DNA from: Paenibacillus silvae
GTDB lineage: Bacteria > Bacillota > Bacilli > Paenibacillales > Paenibacillaceae
DNA: 64,000 nucleotides
Assembly: GCF_014639235.1 (NCBI RefSeq)
Contig: NZ_BMFU01000002.1
Coordinates: forward strand, 1,051,133 to 1,115,132
Direction: 5' to 3'
In this document: positions 33,653-42,582 of the stretch, in pieces
Layout: each line of letters starts with the position of its first letter
How positions within the stretch are numbered: the stretch's first letter is position 1
Program-made: the position numbers and the translations under genes
The notes under the pieces: generated by a model
Told to the model about the DNA's origin: nothing
What the model saw: only the letters and a program-made list of their open reading frames with translations
Database searches by the model: none

Positions 33653-35827
33653 TTATTGTTTTCGATGCGTTTCGATCCGACCAGGCAGCCACCAGTTCCA
33701 TCTCCCCATCAATTTCATCAAAGACGGAACAAGCACCAGACGGATCAGCGTCACATCGATGAGTACGGCTGCCGTGATACCGATGCCCAGCTGCCTTACC
33801 CCTTCCACTTCTGCAAAAGCAAACGGAACCGTTACAGCCAGCAGAATGCCTGCAGCTGATGTAATTAAACGCCCTGTAGAAGCCAGCCCATGCTGAACAG
33901 CCAGATCGCTCTCCCCCGTCTGTCTATAGACCTCCTGAATACGGCTTAGCATAAAAACACCGTAATCCATAGATATACCAAATACCAGTCCTGCGATAAA
34001 TACCGGAATCATAATGGCAACTGCAGAAGGCTGCATCCCGAGATGACCTTCATTAAATACCCACACCAGTATACCGAATGCAGCGGCCAGACTGAGCAGG
34101 TTCATGAGAATGGCTTTTAACGGGATGAGCAGTGAACGAAAGGCCAGAAGCAGCACCAGATAATTACTTACGATTACAAATACAAGCACTTTCGGCAGCC
34201 GCTGAAAAACCTCCTGCATAATCTCATCCTGATCTACCGCCTCACCGCCGTAACGAACCGGAATACCTTGCGACCCGGCTGTCACATCAGCCGCTCTCGC
34301 CTGCCTCAGCCAGTCTTTGACCTCGTCTGAACCTGGCTCGCCTTGTACAGCAATCGTCAATTGCATAAAGGAACCCGAAATATTCCACACAGCTTGAACA
34401 GGTGTTACCCTTGAGTCCTGCTGCAGTTCATGTAATTTGATAGCAGCCTGTCTGACATGAGAAGCTGTTAACGGTTGTCCTTTTTCACCTATTACGATAT
34501 CCATGACCGACATCCGTGCCTGACCAAAATTACGTTGTATCTGCTCCGCTGCCTGGCGTGACTCCATTGTGGCAGGTAAGGAAGATGCATCAGGAACCGC
34601 GAGCTCCATTCGTGTGACTGGAAATACACACCATAATAAAAGCGTAGTGCCTGCGAGCCCCATCCATACGGGGTGTTTCATAACCATCGCTGACCAGCGG
34701 TGCCAGAAGCTGCCTTCAAGCCCTGCCTTCGCTGCTGATGCGTGTGTACTGCTGTTTTTTAATAAAAAGCTTTTGAAAATCCGATCTGCATTCAGTGAAA
34801 GAATGGCAGGCAGCAGGGTTATATTTAACAGCAAGGCCAGGATGAGTACGATGATGGCTCCAAGGGATACACTTAGAAACATAGGCAGTCTGATCCAGAG
34901 CAAACCCAGCAAACCGAGTAATACACAGGCAGCGGAGAATAATACGGCACGTCCGGCTGTGCGGAAGGTTTGCTGAAGCAGCTCGCGATGAATCGCGCTG
35001 TCGCTCCCTATATGAAAATGACCTTCTCTTGCATAAACGCGCTGCAACTCTTCCCTGTACCTGCTCAACATAATAAGTGCAAAATCAATGCTAAGCGCCA
35101 TTCCGACCATTGGAATTACGTTAATAATAAAATTGGACAGCTCCAGATGATAACCAAGCAGAGCCGTAACCCCCATTGCTGTAATGACCGCACTGATGCC
35201 CATCATAACGGCAATACATGCCGCATAGAGCCCCCTGAATGCAGCACAGAGAACGATTAAAGCGATCGGCAGCCCGACCAACTCGGCCCGTTCCAAGTCT
35301 CGAAAGCTGAGCCGGTTCACATCCTGCTGCACGACATGCTTGCCGGTTAATTGAATGGTTCCCGGCTCACGCCCCGGCTCGTCCGATCTAATAAGCTCAC
35401 GCAATTGCTTCAATACAGCCCCTATTCGATGCTGCTCAACATTCATATGAAGCAGTGCATAAGCCTGACCTTCATGCAGCATCCTGCCTTGGGTACGAGC
35501 ATCCAGGGGAGAGATCACCGCGGATATGGCTGGCAAGGTGCGGACAGTGGCAAGAGATTCTGTAAGCCACTTCCTGAACACCTTGACCGAGGTATCCGGA
35601 TGTTTATGAAACAGCAGCACAACCGGATCAGGCGGCGAATCAAACTCCTGCTCCATGATCTGCTCTACAGCTTGCGCTTGCCCCTGAACCAGCTTTAATC
35701 CATGATCCTGAACAATATAAGGCAGCTTCCAAGCCCAGACGGCTGACATCCCGATGACAAACACCCAGCCGAGAATAATCAACCGTGGATATCGGCTGAT
35801 GAGGGCAGCAAGGCTCCGATATCCCAT
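33653..35827 (-). CDS. MMPL/RND-family membrane exporter
   Basis: About 724 residues in two homologous halves, each with one helix, a large extracytoplasmic loop and then five helices. The first helix is LIILGWVFVIGMSAVWAW. The MMPL hallmark in half 1 is SIDFALIMLSRYREEL (near 250) and in half 2 SMDYGVFMLSRIQEVY (near 625), carrying the Asp-Tyr/Phe pair that takes part in proton relay. Gram-positive relatives export lipids, siderophores or drugs; the substrate here is unknown. A second start six codons upstream exists, but GAGGAG sits 7 nt before the ATG at 35827. A dyad at 35914-35935 lies upstream. Transcribed alone. Confidence 0.85.
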   Translation of the reverse strand: MGYRSLAALISRYPRLIILGWVFVIGMSAVWAWKLPYIVQDHGLKLVQGQAQAVEQIMEQEFDSPPDPVVLLFHKHPDTSVKVFRKWLTESLATVRTLPAISAVISPLDARTQGRMLHEGQAYALLHMNVEQHRIGAVLKQLRELIRSDEPGREPGTIQLTGKHVVQQDVNRLSFRDLERAELVGLPIALIVLCAAFRGLYAACIAVMMGISAVITAMGVTALLGYHLELSNFIINVIPMVGMALSIDFALIMLSRYREELQRVYAREGHFHIGSDSAIHRELLQQTFRTAGRAVLFSAACVLLGLLGLLWIRLPMFLSVSLGAIIVLILALLLNITLLPAILSLNADRIFKSFLLKNSSTHASAAKAGLEGSFWHRWSAMVMKHPVWMGLAGTTLLLWCVFPVTRMELAVPDASSLPATMESRQAAEQIQRNFGQARMSVMDIVIGEKGQPLTASHVRQAAIKLHELQQDSRVTPVQAVWNISGSFMQLTIAVQGEPGSDEVKDWLRQARAADVTAGSQGIPVRYGGEAVDQDEIMQEVFQRLPKVLVFVIVSNYLVLLLAFRSLLIPLKAILMNLLSLAAAFGILVWVFNEGHLGMQPSAVAIMIPVFIAGLVFGISMDYGVFMLSRIQEVYRQTGESDLAVQHGLASTGRLITSAAGILLAVTVPFAFAEVEGVRQLGIGITAAVLIDVTLIRLVLVPSLMKLMGRWNWWLPGRIETHRKQ

Positions 35828-35913
35828 ACCGCAACTCCTCTGCAACCAAAATAAAATGATTCTGCGTTATGAACAGAATGACATGTGCTTTGTGTAGTAC
35901 AAGTCTATTCCAT

Positions 35914-35935
35914 CTGAAACAGAATTATGTTTCTG
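35914..35935. promoter_or_regulatory. Operator-like dyad upstream of the MMPL gene
   Basis: CTGAAACA-N6-TGTTTCTG, seven of eight arm positions pairing, about 90-110 bp before the start. Looks like a TetR- or MarR-type site; no such regulator is encoded nearby. Confidence 0.35.
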
Positions 35936-35957
35936 ACGAAGTCCCGGAACACAAACA

Positions 35958-35985
35958 GCCCCATATGCATTACTGCACACGGGGC
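35958..35985 (-). terminator. Possible terminator of the flavin reductase gene
   Basis: GCCCC / GGGGC with inner TGCA-TGCA pairing, followed by a TGTTTGTG tail on the minus strand. Weak T tract. Confidence 0.4.
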
Positions 35986-36021
35986 ATCGTCTATTTGCTA
36001 TGATAAGTCACCTGTCCTGTT

Positions 36022-36642
36022 CTACTCAGGCCGAATGACGGTGAATCGCTCACCAAGCTTGGCATAGTCATTACCCGCCAACCGACTGACCGGCTTCAAA
36101 TGATCCATCAGAATATAACCTTTGTCCGCTCGGTAGACCTGTTCGCTGAAATGATACTGCACAATCCGCACCAGAAGCAGATCGGCCACTGGCAGACCTT
36201 CATCATTCGAGATTGGAATATGCTGATAGAGCTTGCATTCCATACGAATCAAAGCCTCCTGAATTCCAGGTACAGAGACAACTGAGCTTGGAACCGTCGT
36301 TAGCCTGGTGCGTTCCAGCTCACTTTCATGGGGCTCCAGAATGGCTGCTGTCTCATTCACTTCATTAATAATATGCTCATCGCAAATATGCACCACCAGT
36401 TCATGATGTGCAAGGATGTTGCGCGCAGTATCTTTCATGATACCATTTTTGCGTCCGACCGAGATTGACAAAAGCGGAGGATCAGAGCTGACCACATTAA
36501 AAAAGCTGAATGGGGCCGCGTTAACTACCCCATTATCGTCGGATATCGTTGTAACAAAGGCGATTGGGCGCGGTACGACAGATCCACTCATCAATTTATA
36601 GTTATCTTTGGCTGTAATCTCTTCCGGGTTCAATGAATACAT
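36022..36642 (-). CDS. Flavin reductase-like protein (FMN-binding split barrel)
   Basis: 206 residues from the ATG at 36642, which has AAAGGGG at good spacing; a longer frame to 36705 lacks support. The flavin-reductase-like fold is shown by MSGSVVPRPIAFVTTISDD near the N-terminus (phosphate/FMN-contacting VVPRPIAFVTT), NAAPFSFFNVVSSDPPLLSI (FMN-site loop) and the KDTARNILAHHELVVHI helix. Relatives (DIM6/NTAB type) bind FMN and reduce flavins for monooxygenases, or act in unknown reactions. No partner monooxygenase lies nearby. Transcribed alone. Confidence 0.8.
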   Translation of the reverse strand: MYSLNPEEITAKDNYKLMSGSVVPRPIAFVTTISDDNGVVNAAPFSFFNVVSSDPPLLSISVGRKNGIMKDTARNILAHHELVVHICDEHIINEVNETAAILEPHESELERTRLTTVPSSVVSVPGIQEALIRMECKLYQHIPISNDEGLPVADLLLVRIVQYHFSEQVYRADKGYILMDHLKPVSRLAGNDYAKLGERFTVIRPE

Positions 36643-36853
36643 ATGTAAATCCCCTTTCCTGCTGCTGGTACGTTGAATATGTGCTTCTTTTTCTTCCTTC
36701 TTCATCGTTATTATATATGCATATGGAGCAAAAGAACAAAAAAATCATGCCATAAGTTTATCCCTCATGATATCCTGCTTCCTGCAATCACACATGGGCC
36801 AATGCCGCCATATGCTGATGGCAGAATACGATGACAGGAAGGATGTTCTTGAT

Positions 36854-37492
36854 ATGAATTATGGGTATCTCCCTTATGCAGAATATTGTGGCTGCGGTTA
36901 TACTGACGAGCGGTCATTTCAATTGCCTCCGATCTTTCCCGGTGGAGGAAGCATTCCAGGTGGTCAGACTCCGCCAGGCATTCCCGGGGGCCCGGGCTCA
37001 TACCCTCCATTTATTCCAGGCGGCGGGGGCGGCACACCTCTCGGTCCTTATTTTCCGGGACCTGGACCGGGTCCGGTACCGGGCCCGTTTCCCGGTCCAG
37101 GTGGCGTACCTGCACAGCTCGCCCAAGGGAATCTGCCCTCATTGCTGAGTGCGTATCCTCGTCCCGTAGGTCAGCCGCCAGCTGAGATGTTATTTTTATA
37201 CAACCTGATCAAAAGCAGCCCCGGCCTGCTCCCACTCTTTATCCAGCAGCAGCCTCAGAATCTGACTCAAGCAGTTCAATTTGCCCAAACTGGCGCAGCA
37301 GCCCCTCGTGATCAGGAGCAGCGTGTTCTGCAAAACTTCTGTTATAACCGCTGGTCTCTGGTATTTACCTATAATGATGTATATTTAATGTGGCCTGCGG
37401 TGAACCTGTTCGGCTTTGTCGTTGGTTACTTCTATCCGTTCCAGACTCCGGGCATTTTGTTGAATACGCAAATATTGTTTGCCTTATGTTAG
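36854..37492 (+). CDS. Gly/Pro-rich protein of unknown function, possibly spore or surface related
   Basis: 212 residues from the ATG at 36854 (GGAAGG about 11 nt upstream); earlier in-frame ATGs lack a ribosome binding site. A short head with MNYGYLPYAEYCGCGY precedes a Gly/Pro-rich region of roughly 75 residues (PPIFPGGG, PGGPGSYPPF, GPGPGPVPGPFPGPGG). The C-terminal half is different: a possible helical segment LPSLLSAYPRPVGQPPAEML, then a Gln-rich stretch (IQQQPQNLTQAVQFAQTG) and an aromatic, hydrophobic end (WPAVNLFGFVVGYFYPFQTP). There is no signal peptide. The composition resembles small coat or exosporium proteins of spore formers, but I do not recognise a family. Confidence 0.6.
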   Translation: MNYGYLPYAEYCGCGYTDERSFQLPPIFPGGGSIPGGQTPPGIPGGPGSYPPFIPGGGGGTPLGPYFPGPGPGPVPGPFPGPGGVPAQLAQGNLPSLLSAYPRPVGQPPAEMLFLYNLIKSSPGLLPLFIQQQPQNLTQAVQFAQTGAAAPRDQEQRVLQNFCYNRWSLVFTYNDVYLMWPAVNLFGFVVGYFYPFQTPGILLNTQILFALC

Positions 37493-37527
37493 AGTTAAAC
37501 CAATTGAAGCTGCATAGAAATATGACG

Positions 37528-37611
37528 TTTACACGTATCACTCCGATGGCAGAATAACCTTCCAATCGCTGTTATCCCCACATTTTTCTATCCTCTCCGT
37601 TAAAGTGTAAA
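37528..37611. repeat. Hairpin MITE-like repeat, short complete copy (84 bp)
   Basis: Ends are inverted (TTTACAC ... GTGTAAA). Inside are CACTCCGATGGCAG, AATAACCTTCC and ATCGCTGTTATCCCC; the far arm ATCCTCTCCGTTA partly pairs with the near arm. Sits between a + strand gene and the next terminator. Confidence 0.75.
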
Positions 37612-37644
37612 TAAGTAGTTCACAAGCTTAACTTTACCGGCATA

Positions 37645-37688
37645 TAAAAACCGCCCGCATGGACGCAGCTGCATCCATGCGGGCGGTT
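37645..37688 (-). terminator. Terminator of the Bcr/CflA gene
   Basis: Perfect 14-bp GC-rich stem ACCGCCCGCATGGA / TCCATGCGGGCGGT with T5 on the minus strand, 18 bp after the stop. Confidence 0.9.
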
Positions 37689-37705
37689 CTGATTAAGCCT
37701 TGGCA

Positions 37706-38944
37706 TTACACTACAGCAGGAGTGTTCTGCTCAGATTTACTTTTCCCAATCATAACGAAGTACAGACCCAATGCTCCCAGATCCGCACAGGCAATCACAA
37801 TGCCCATCGGCACAGCCGTATGTTCCCCTCCAAGACCGACAAGTGGAGCCACGATGCCACCAAACAAAAAGGTCATGACGCCGATCAGTGCTGATGCGCT
37901 TCCTGCCGATTTGGCCTGATTCCCCATAGCAAGCGCAAACGAAGCTGTATTAATCAACCCGACACTGGAGACAACCAGAAATAACGGAATAAGTACAGTA
38001 ATCAGTCCGCCTCCAGCCAGGATGGAGAACAGCAGGGATGTTCCTCCAATAGCTGCTGTAATCAGACCCGCAATTAACAAGCGTGTTTCTGATACTTTAC
38101 CCGCGAGTCGTCCTGCAATCTGACTGGCAAGAATAATGCCTAATCCATTCACAGCAAAGCATACACTGAACATTTGCGGCGACACACCATATATTTTCTG
38201 CAAAACAAACGGTGAGCCCGATATGTAAGCAAACATGCCTGCGGCTGCAAAACCTTGTGTAAGTGCGTACCCCATAAAACGGCGATCTCTGATGAGTTTG
38301 CCAAACGTCAGCAGTGTTTGCTTGAGCCCCCCGCTGGATCTTCGATGAACAGGCAGGGTCTCGCCCAGTCCAAAGATCACGGCCAGAAGGGCCATTATAC
38401 CGATCAGACTGAGCAAAATAAATACGGCACGCCATGAGGCGTAAGCCAGCACTTGACCTCCAATAATCGGCGCCGCAATCGGTGCCACCCCGTTAATAAG
38501 CATGAGCAGAGAGAAAAAACGAGTCAGCTCAGGTCCTTCGTACATATCTCTGACCACGGCACGTGAGATGACAATGCCTGCAGCCCCGGCCACTCCCTGA
38601 ACAAATCGCAGTACAATAAATGAGCCCATCGTCGGGCTGACTAGGCATAATACAGACGCAAGGGTGTACAGGACAAGTCCGGCAATAAGCGGTATTCTGC
38701 GTCCTCTTACATCACTTAATGGTCCCGCAAGCAGCTGCCCAAGCGCTAGCCCGATCATACAAGCCGTTAAACTGAGCTGGGCATAAGAAGCAGACGAACC
38801 AAATTCGTCCGCCAGGCCTGGCAGGGCAGGAAGGTACATATCCAGAGACAGCGGTCCGAATGCGGAAAGAGTCCCGAGAATGAGCGCCATTCTCATACGC
38901 CGCGGCGCAGCGTGGGGCTGTAGTGAAGCTGAGTTACTTTTCAT
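37706..38944 (-). CDS. Bcr/CflA-family multidrug exporter (MFS)
   Basis: 412 residues, about 12 membrane helices. The N-terminal signature of drug:H+ antiporters of the Bcr/CflA group is present: LGTLSAFGPLSLDMYLPALP in TM1 and the loop 2-3 motif GPLSDVRGRR near 77-86. Motif C-like VLRFVQGVAGAAGIVISRAV follows near 112. It should expel drugs or small metabolites in exchange for protons; substrates cannot be predicted. It is transcribed alone and ends in a strong terminator; the relP gene lies 102 bp upstream on the same strand. Confidence 0.88.
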   Translation of the reverse strand: MKSNSASLQPHAAPRRMRMALILGTLSAFGPLSLDMYLPALPGLADEFGSSASYAQLSLTACMIGLALGQLLAGPLSDVRGRRIPLIAGLVLYTLASVLCLVSPTMGSFIVLRFVQGVAGAAGIVISRAVVRDMYEGPELTRFFSLLMLINGVAPIAAPIIGGQVLAYASWRAVFILLSLIGIMALLAVIFGLGETLPVHRRSSGGLKQTLLTFGKLIRDRRFMGYALTQGFAAAGMFAYISGSPFVLQKIYGVSPQMFSVCFAVNGLGIILASQIAGRLAGKVSETRLLIAGLITAAIGGTSLLFSILAGGGLITVLIPLFLVVSSVGLINTASFALAMGNQAKSAGSASALIGVMTFLFGGIVAPLVGLGGEHTAVPMGIVIACADLGALGLYFVMIGKSKSEQNTPAVV

Positions 38945-39000
38945 CCCAAAAACAATTCCTTTTCTTTCAAGTTGAGTTATTCTGCAATTTTCGTCTTTTT

Positions 39001-39061
39001 AGTTCTCTGCATCTTAAGTGTTTCAGTTCTCTCCATCTTGCTTATTTCAGTTCTCTCCATC
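39001..39061. repeat. 24-bp tandem repeat across the relP stop codon
   Basis: About 2.5 copies of a unit beginning AGTTCTCT(G/C)CATCTT; the last partial copy lies in the 3' end of the coding region. Confidence 0.6.
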
Positions 39062-39796
39062 GCCTAACAATCGGAGCAAATTGTTTGGCAATGTAAATTG
39101 TTGATTATTGATAATAATACGGCGTAATTCTTCTTCATCCCGCTCATTCTCGGCGTCTTTGATCTCCTGAATCTCCCGGTGCAGTCGTTCCATCTGATGA
39201 TCCAGCGCATTGGCCGAATCAGCTGCACTTTTTAACTCTCTAGTTAAATGCTCGGGCACATCCTTGTTATATTTGTAAAAGATTTTGTGCTCAAGGCTTG
39301 CCCAGAAGTCCATCGCAATGGTACGAATCTGAATCTCCACACATGCGCGTTCCTCGCCATTGGACATGTATACCGGGACTTCAACGAGCAGATGCAAGCT
39401 CTGGTAGCCGTTCGGCTTCGGATTCTGGATGTAATCCTTCACTTCAAGCACACGCAGATCACTCTGATTGCACAGCATATCCTTGATCCGGTAAATATCG
39501 GAGATAAATGAGCATGTAATCCGCACACCGGCAATATCTTTAATATTTTGCTTGATGCTTTCGAATGTCAGCTCATGGTTTTTGCGAAACATTTTATTCA
39601 TGATGCTCTCGGGAGACTTCAATCTCGACTTTGTATGTTCAATCGGACTGTAATCATGCAGTGACTGGAACTCCTCTTTGAGCACTTCGATTTTGGTTTC
39701 CATCTGATCCAGTGCAAATTTATAAATCATCATAAATCTGGTAATTTCGTATTTGAATTTCTTGAACTGGTCGATCGGATGTGGTGCATTCATCAT
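39047..39796 (-). CDS. relP: Small alarmone synthetase RelP/YwaC type
   Basis: 249 residues. Makes (p)ppGpp from ATP and GTP/GDP without a hydrolase domain. Synthetase motifs are clear: YKFALDQMETKIEVL near 25, IEHTKSRLKSPESIMNKM near 52, DIAGVRITCSFISDIYRIKD near 88 (metal-binding Asp region), NPKPNGYQSLHLLVE near 125 and EIQIRTIAMDFWASLEHKI near 150 (catalytic Glu). The YKFALD, IEHTKSR and PKPNGYxSLHL wording matches B. subtilis YwaC (SAS2/RelP) better than YjbM (RelQ). The C-terminal 45 residues are a charged helix. AAAGGAAG precedes two adjacent ATGs. Expected to respond to cell-wall or pH stress at the transcriptional level, as in relatives. Confidence 0.88.
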   Translation of the reverse strand: MMNAPHPIDQFKKFKYEITRFMMIYKFALDQMETKIEVLKEEFQSLHDYSPIEHTKSRLKSPESIMNKMFRKNHELTFESIKQNIKDIAGVRITCSFISDIYRIKDMLCNQSDLRVLEVKDYIQNPKPNGYQSLHLLVEVPVYMSNGEERACVEIQIRTIAMDFWASLEHKIFYKYNKDVPEHLTRELKSAADSANALDHQMERLHREIQEIKDAENERDEEELRRIIINNQQFTLPNNLLRLLGDGEN

Positions 39797-39968
39797 CAGT
39801 TTCTTCCTTTCTTCTCACATGTCATCCATACCATTATAAATCATCTCACCCGAATAAACGAATTTATGGTCATGCAATTACCTGCGTATTAGAATTTGCA
39901 TTTTGATGAAGGCAGTAATATCACTGTATACTGAAGGTGTTACTGTTTACCTGAAAGGACGGAACACG

Positions 39969-40700
39969 ATGAAACAGAACCTTCTTCAGAAATACGCCAT
40001 CCTGCTGCTCTGTATGTCTGCCGGTATGGCAGATGTTATTGGCTATCTTGGACTGGGACACGTACTTACAGCCAATATGACAGGAAATATTGTACTGCTT
40101 GGCATTGCGATTGCCCGCGCTCAGGAGTTTGTCGTATTGCGTTCACTGCTTGCGCTCCTCGGATTCATCGCAGGTAACGCCATCGCCGCCCATATGATCG
40201 GACATGTCAAAACAAAGAATGGGTGGTCACCGCGAGTCACAGCCGTTCTAACCGTCGAAAGTATATTGCTTCTGCTGTTTGCTATTCTCATGATTACACC
40301 GCTCGCCGGGCAATTCTCAACCCTTCTCATTGTGCTTCTGGGGATAGCAATGGGCATGCAGACTACAGCAGCGAGACGGATCGGCATCGCAGGCATCTCC
40401 ACCACGGTACTTACCAACAATCTGGCCGCGGTTGTTGAAGATGCTGTAAGCATTTTTCACCGAATGAAACACGTCAATGTTCGCTCATTAGCCAATTCGT
40501 TATCAGCAGACTCTTATCTGCGTGCAGGTGCGGTTGTGATCTACCTGGGCGGTGTCATTCTAGCCGCACTTCTTTTCCATCATATTCCAATGGTGGCTGT
40601 CTGGATTCCGGTACTTGTCGTTGCCGGAGTAACACTTCAAGCACGAATCGCCGCCTGGGGCAAGGGGGAGCACTTGGAGAGCGATGCAGATAAGCACTAA
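39969..40700 (+). CDS. YoaK-family membrane protein (DUF1275)
   Basis: 243 residues from the ATG at 39969 (AAAGGACGG upstream); an upstream in-frame start at 39903 has no ribosome binding site. Six or so hydrophobic segments. The DUF1275 hallmark is near the N-terminus: MSAGMADVIGYLGLG, then LTANMTGNIVLLGIAIA. A second conserved block follows: GIAMGMQTTAARRIGIAGIS, then TTVLTNNL. Function unknown; a transport role is assumed for the family. Transcribed towards the LysR gene (convergent). Confidence 0.85.
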   Translation: MKQNLLQKYAILLLCMSAGMADVIGYLGLGHVLTANMTGNIVLLGIAIARAQEFVVLRSLLALLGFIAGNAIAAHMIGHVKTKNGWSPRVTAVLTVESILLLLFAILMITPLAGQFSTLLIVLLGIAMGMQTTAARRIGIAGISTTVLTNNLAAVVEDAVSIFHRMKHVNVRSLANSLSADSYLRAGAVVIYLGGVILAALLFHHIPMVAVWIPVLVVAGVTLQARIAAWGKGEHLESDADKH

Positions 40701-40758
40701 CGGCTGTTACCTTATAAGATGACACGTGAATGAAGCAGATGGGCAGTGTACTAAACGT

Positions 40759-41661
40759 TCATTCCTGCTGCATCACACGTGACTCCTGTCTGATCCACTG
40801 CACAAGCTGACTTGCGGCTGGTGACAGCTTCTCTCCTGCCCGTGTACAGATGGCTATCGTATTCTGAAGCTGCACGTCATCAACGAACACCCGAGCAAGT
40901 CTGCCTTGCTGGACATCTTCCCTCACAACAAGAGACGAGATGAAATTCGCACCATAACCTGCCTTCACTGCGCTGATCGTTTCATTCAACCCATCGAATT
41001 GAAGCGCAATCCGCGGGGACGGCAGGTTATTGTTGGTGCACAGTGCAGCTAACCGTTCGCGGGTTGCACTGCCTTGCTCACGCATAATAAATGGCTCGGC
41101 CACCATCTGATGCAGCGGAATCGTTTGGCCCGCATAAGCATGGTCCGGATGCACCACAAACCACATTTCATCTTCAAACAGCTTATCCCAATGTACCCCC
41201 GGATGGCTGACCCCACTCCCTCCATAGATTGCAATCTCTGCCTCGTAGCGCAACAGCTGGTCAAATGCCATCTGTGTGTTGCTTGTGCTCACGATAATTT
41301 CCACATCTTCATGTGCCTGCTTGAAGCGGGCAATCCAGCTGGGCAGCAAAAAATTGGAGGGCAGGTACGTTGCCGACAAACGAATCAAACCTTTCCTGCC
41401 CTGGATCATATCCTCGACGAAAACCTCCACTTCCTGCTCCAGCATAAATAAACGCTCGGCATACGTTATTAATTGTGTACCTGCGTCTGTGAGCACCAGT
41501 TTTCGCCCTTCCGACACAAACAGCTGAATGCCAATCTCACGCTCAAACCGCTTTACCTGTGAAGATACAGCAGGTTGGCTAATGTTAAGCTCCTCCGCAG
41601 CCCGGGTAACTCCGCCGTAACGTACAATGGCGTGAAACAAGCGTAATCCGTGCAGATTCAT
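40759..41661 (-). CDS. LysR-family transcriptional regulator
   Basis: 300 residues. The winged helix-turn-helix occupies residues 1-60 (LRLFHAIVRYGGVTRAAEEL, then NISQPAVSSQVKRFEREIG). The substrate-binding domain, about 90-295, has GLIRLSATYLPSNFLLPSWI and EIAIYGGSG. This resembles CysL/YwfK-type or CbbR-type regulators in layout but not enough to name it. It is divergent from the O-methyltransferase gene at 41792, with 130 bp between, so it probably controls that gene, and perhaps the MFS gene beyond, as well as itself. Confidence 0.88.
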   Translation of the reverse strand: MNLHGLRLFHAIVRYGGVTRAAEELNISQPAVSSQVKRFEREIGIQLFVSEGRKLVLTDAGTQLITYAERLFMLEQEVEVFVEDMIQGRKGLIRLSATYLPSNFLLPSWIARFKQAHEDVEIIVSTSNTQMAFDQLLRYEAEIAIYGGSGVSHPGVHWDKLFEDEMWFVVHPDHAYAGQTIPLHQMVAEPFIMREQGSATRERLAALCTNNNLPSPRIALQFDGLNETISAVKAGYGANFISSLVVREDVQQGRLARVFVDDVQLQNTIAICTRAGEKLSPAASQLVQWIRQESRVMQQE

Positions 41662-41737
41662 TTCTTTTCACCTCGACACATAACTTAATTATATATTTAC
41701 ATACAAATTATATATTTTATTTATACAAAAATCTCGA

Positions 41738-41754
41738 TTATAGTTCAATTATAA
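41738..41754. promoter_or_regulatory. Possible LysR-type operator
   Basis: TTATA-N7-TATAA, containing a T-N11-A core, in the AT-rich divergent region between the LysR gene and the methyltransferase. A direct repeat AATTATATAT lies just to its left at about 41689-41716. Confidence 0.35.
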
Positions 41755-41791
41755 GCAAACCAATATCAGCAAGTGGAAAGGAAGAGGTTAG

Positions 41792-42505
41792 ATGAGTACA
41801 AACCATTGGAACAGCAGCAGCCCTCAGTCAATGATATGGAGTCAAGTGGATGACTATATGAACGAGCTGCTTATCCCGGAAGACAAAGCTCTGGAGGATG
41901 CATTGCAGGCCAACGCTGAAGCAGGATTACCCTCATATGATGTCACGCCAAATCAAGGTAAATTTCTTCAATTGCTGCTGCAAATCCAGGGAGCTTCCCG
42001 GGTGCTGGAGATTGGCACATTAGGCGGATACAGCACCATCTGGATGGCCAGGGCGCTGCCGGAGCATGGACGAATTGTTACCCTGGAATCCGAAGCCAAA
42101 CATGCAGCGGTTGCCGAGTCCAATCTGACCCGAGCCGGATTAATGCATAAAGTGGACCTTCGTACTGGACCAGCACTTGCAACCCTTCCCGATGTGAAAG
42201 AAGACTACCCTGAACCGTTTGATCTGATTTTTATTGATGCGGATAAACCCAGCAACCCGGATTACCTGAGATGGGCTTTACGCTTGACACGTCCGGGCAG
42301 CCTGATTATCGGAGATAACATCGTCAGGGACGGAGAAGTCATCCATGCTGCAAGCACGGACCCACGGGTTCAAGGCGTTCGAACCTTTCTTGAACATATC
42401 GGCAATCACCCTAGACTTGAAGCGGTAGCCCTGCAAACGGTAGGCTCGAAAGGCTACGACGGTTTTGTGATGGCACGTGTCACCGATGCTCCTCTGACAA
42501 AATAA
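41792..42505 (+). CDS. O-methyltransferase (SAM-dependent, family 3)
   Basis: 237 residues, cytosolic. The catechol-O-methyltransferase-like family is indicated by VLEIGTLGGYSTIWMARALP near 72 (SAM-binding glycine loop), IVTLESEAKHAAVAESNL near 98, FDLIFIDADKPSNPDYL near 145 (metal-binding Asp) and GSLIIGDNIVRDGEV near 172 (second metal ligand Asp-Asn). It should methylate a hydroxyl of a small aromatic or similar molecule, or a tRNA base as in TrmR; the substrate is unknown. A typical SD (GGAAAGGAAGAGG) precedes the ATG. Divergent from the LysR gene. Confidence 0.85.
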   Translation: MSTNHWNSSSPQSMIWSQVDDYMNELLIPEDKALEDALQANAEAGLPSYDVTPNQGKFLQLLLQIQGASRVLEIGTLGGYSTIWMARALPEHGRIVTLESEAKHAAVAESNLTRAGLMHKVDLRTGPALATLPDVKEDYPEPFDLIFIDADKPSNPDYLRWALRLTRPGSLIIGDNIVRDGEVIHAASTDPRVQGVRTFLEHIGNHPRLEAVALQTVGSKGYDGFVMARVTDAPLTK

Positions 42506-42582
42506 ACAGTGGTCAATTCTTCCGCAAATCTGCCTTTCCTGTTAAACTTGAATGACTGCAAAGGCAGACTGGAGGGAATCAC

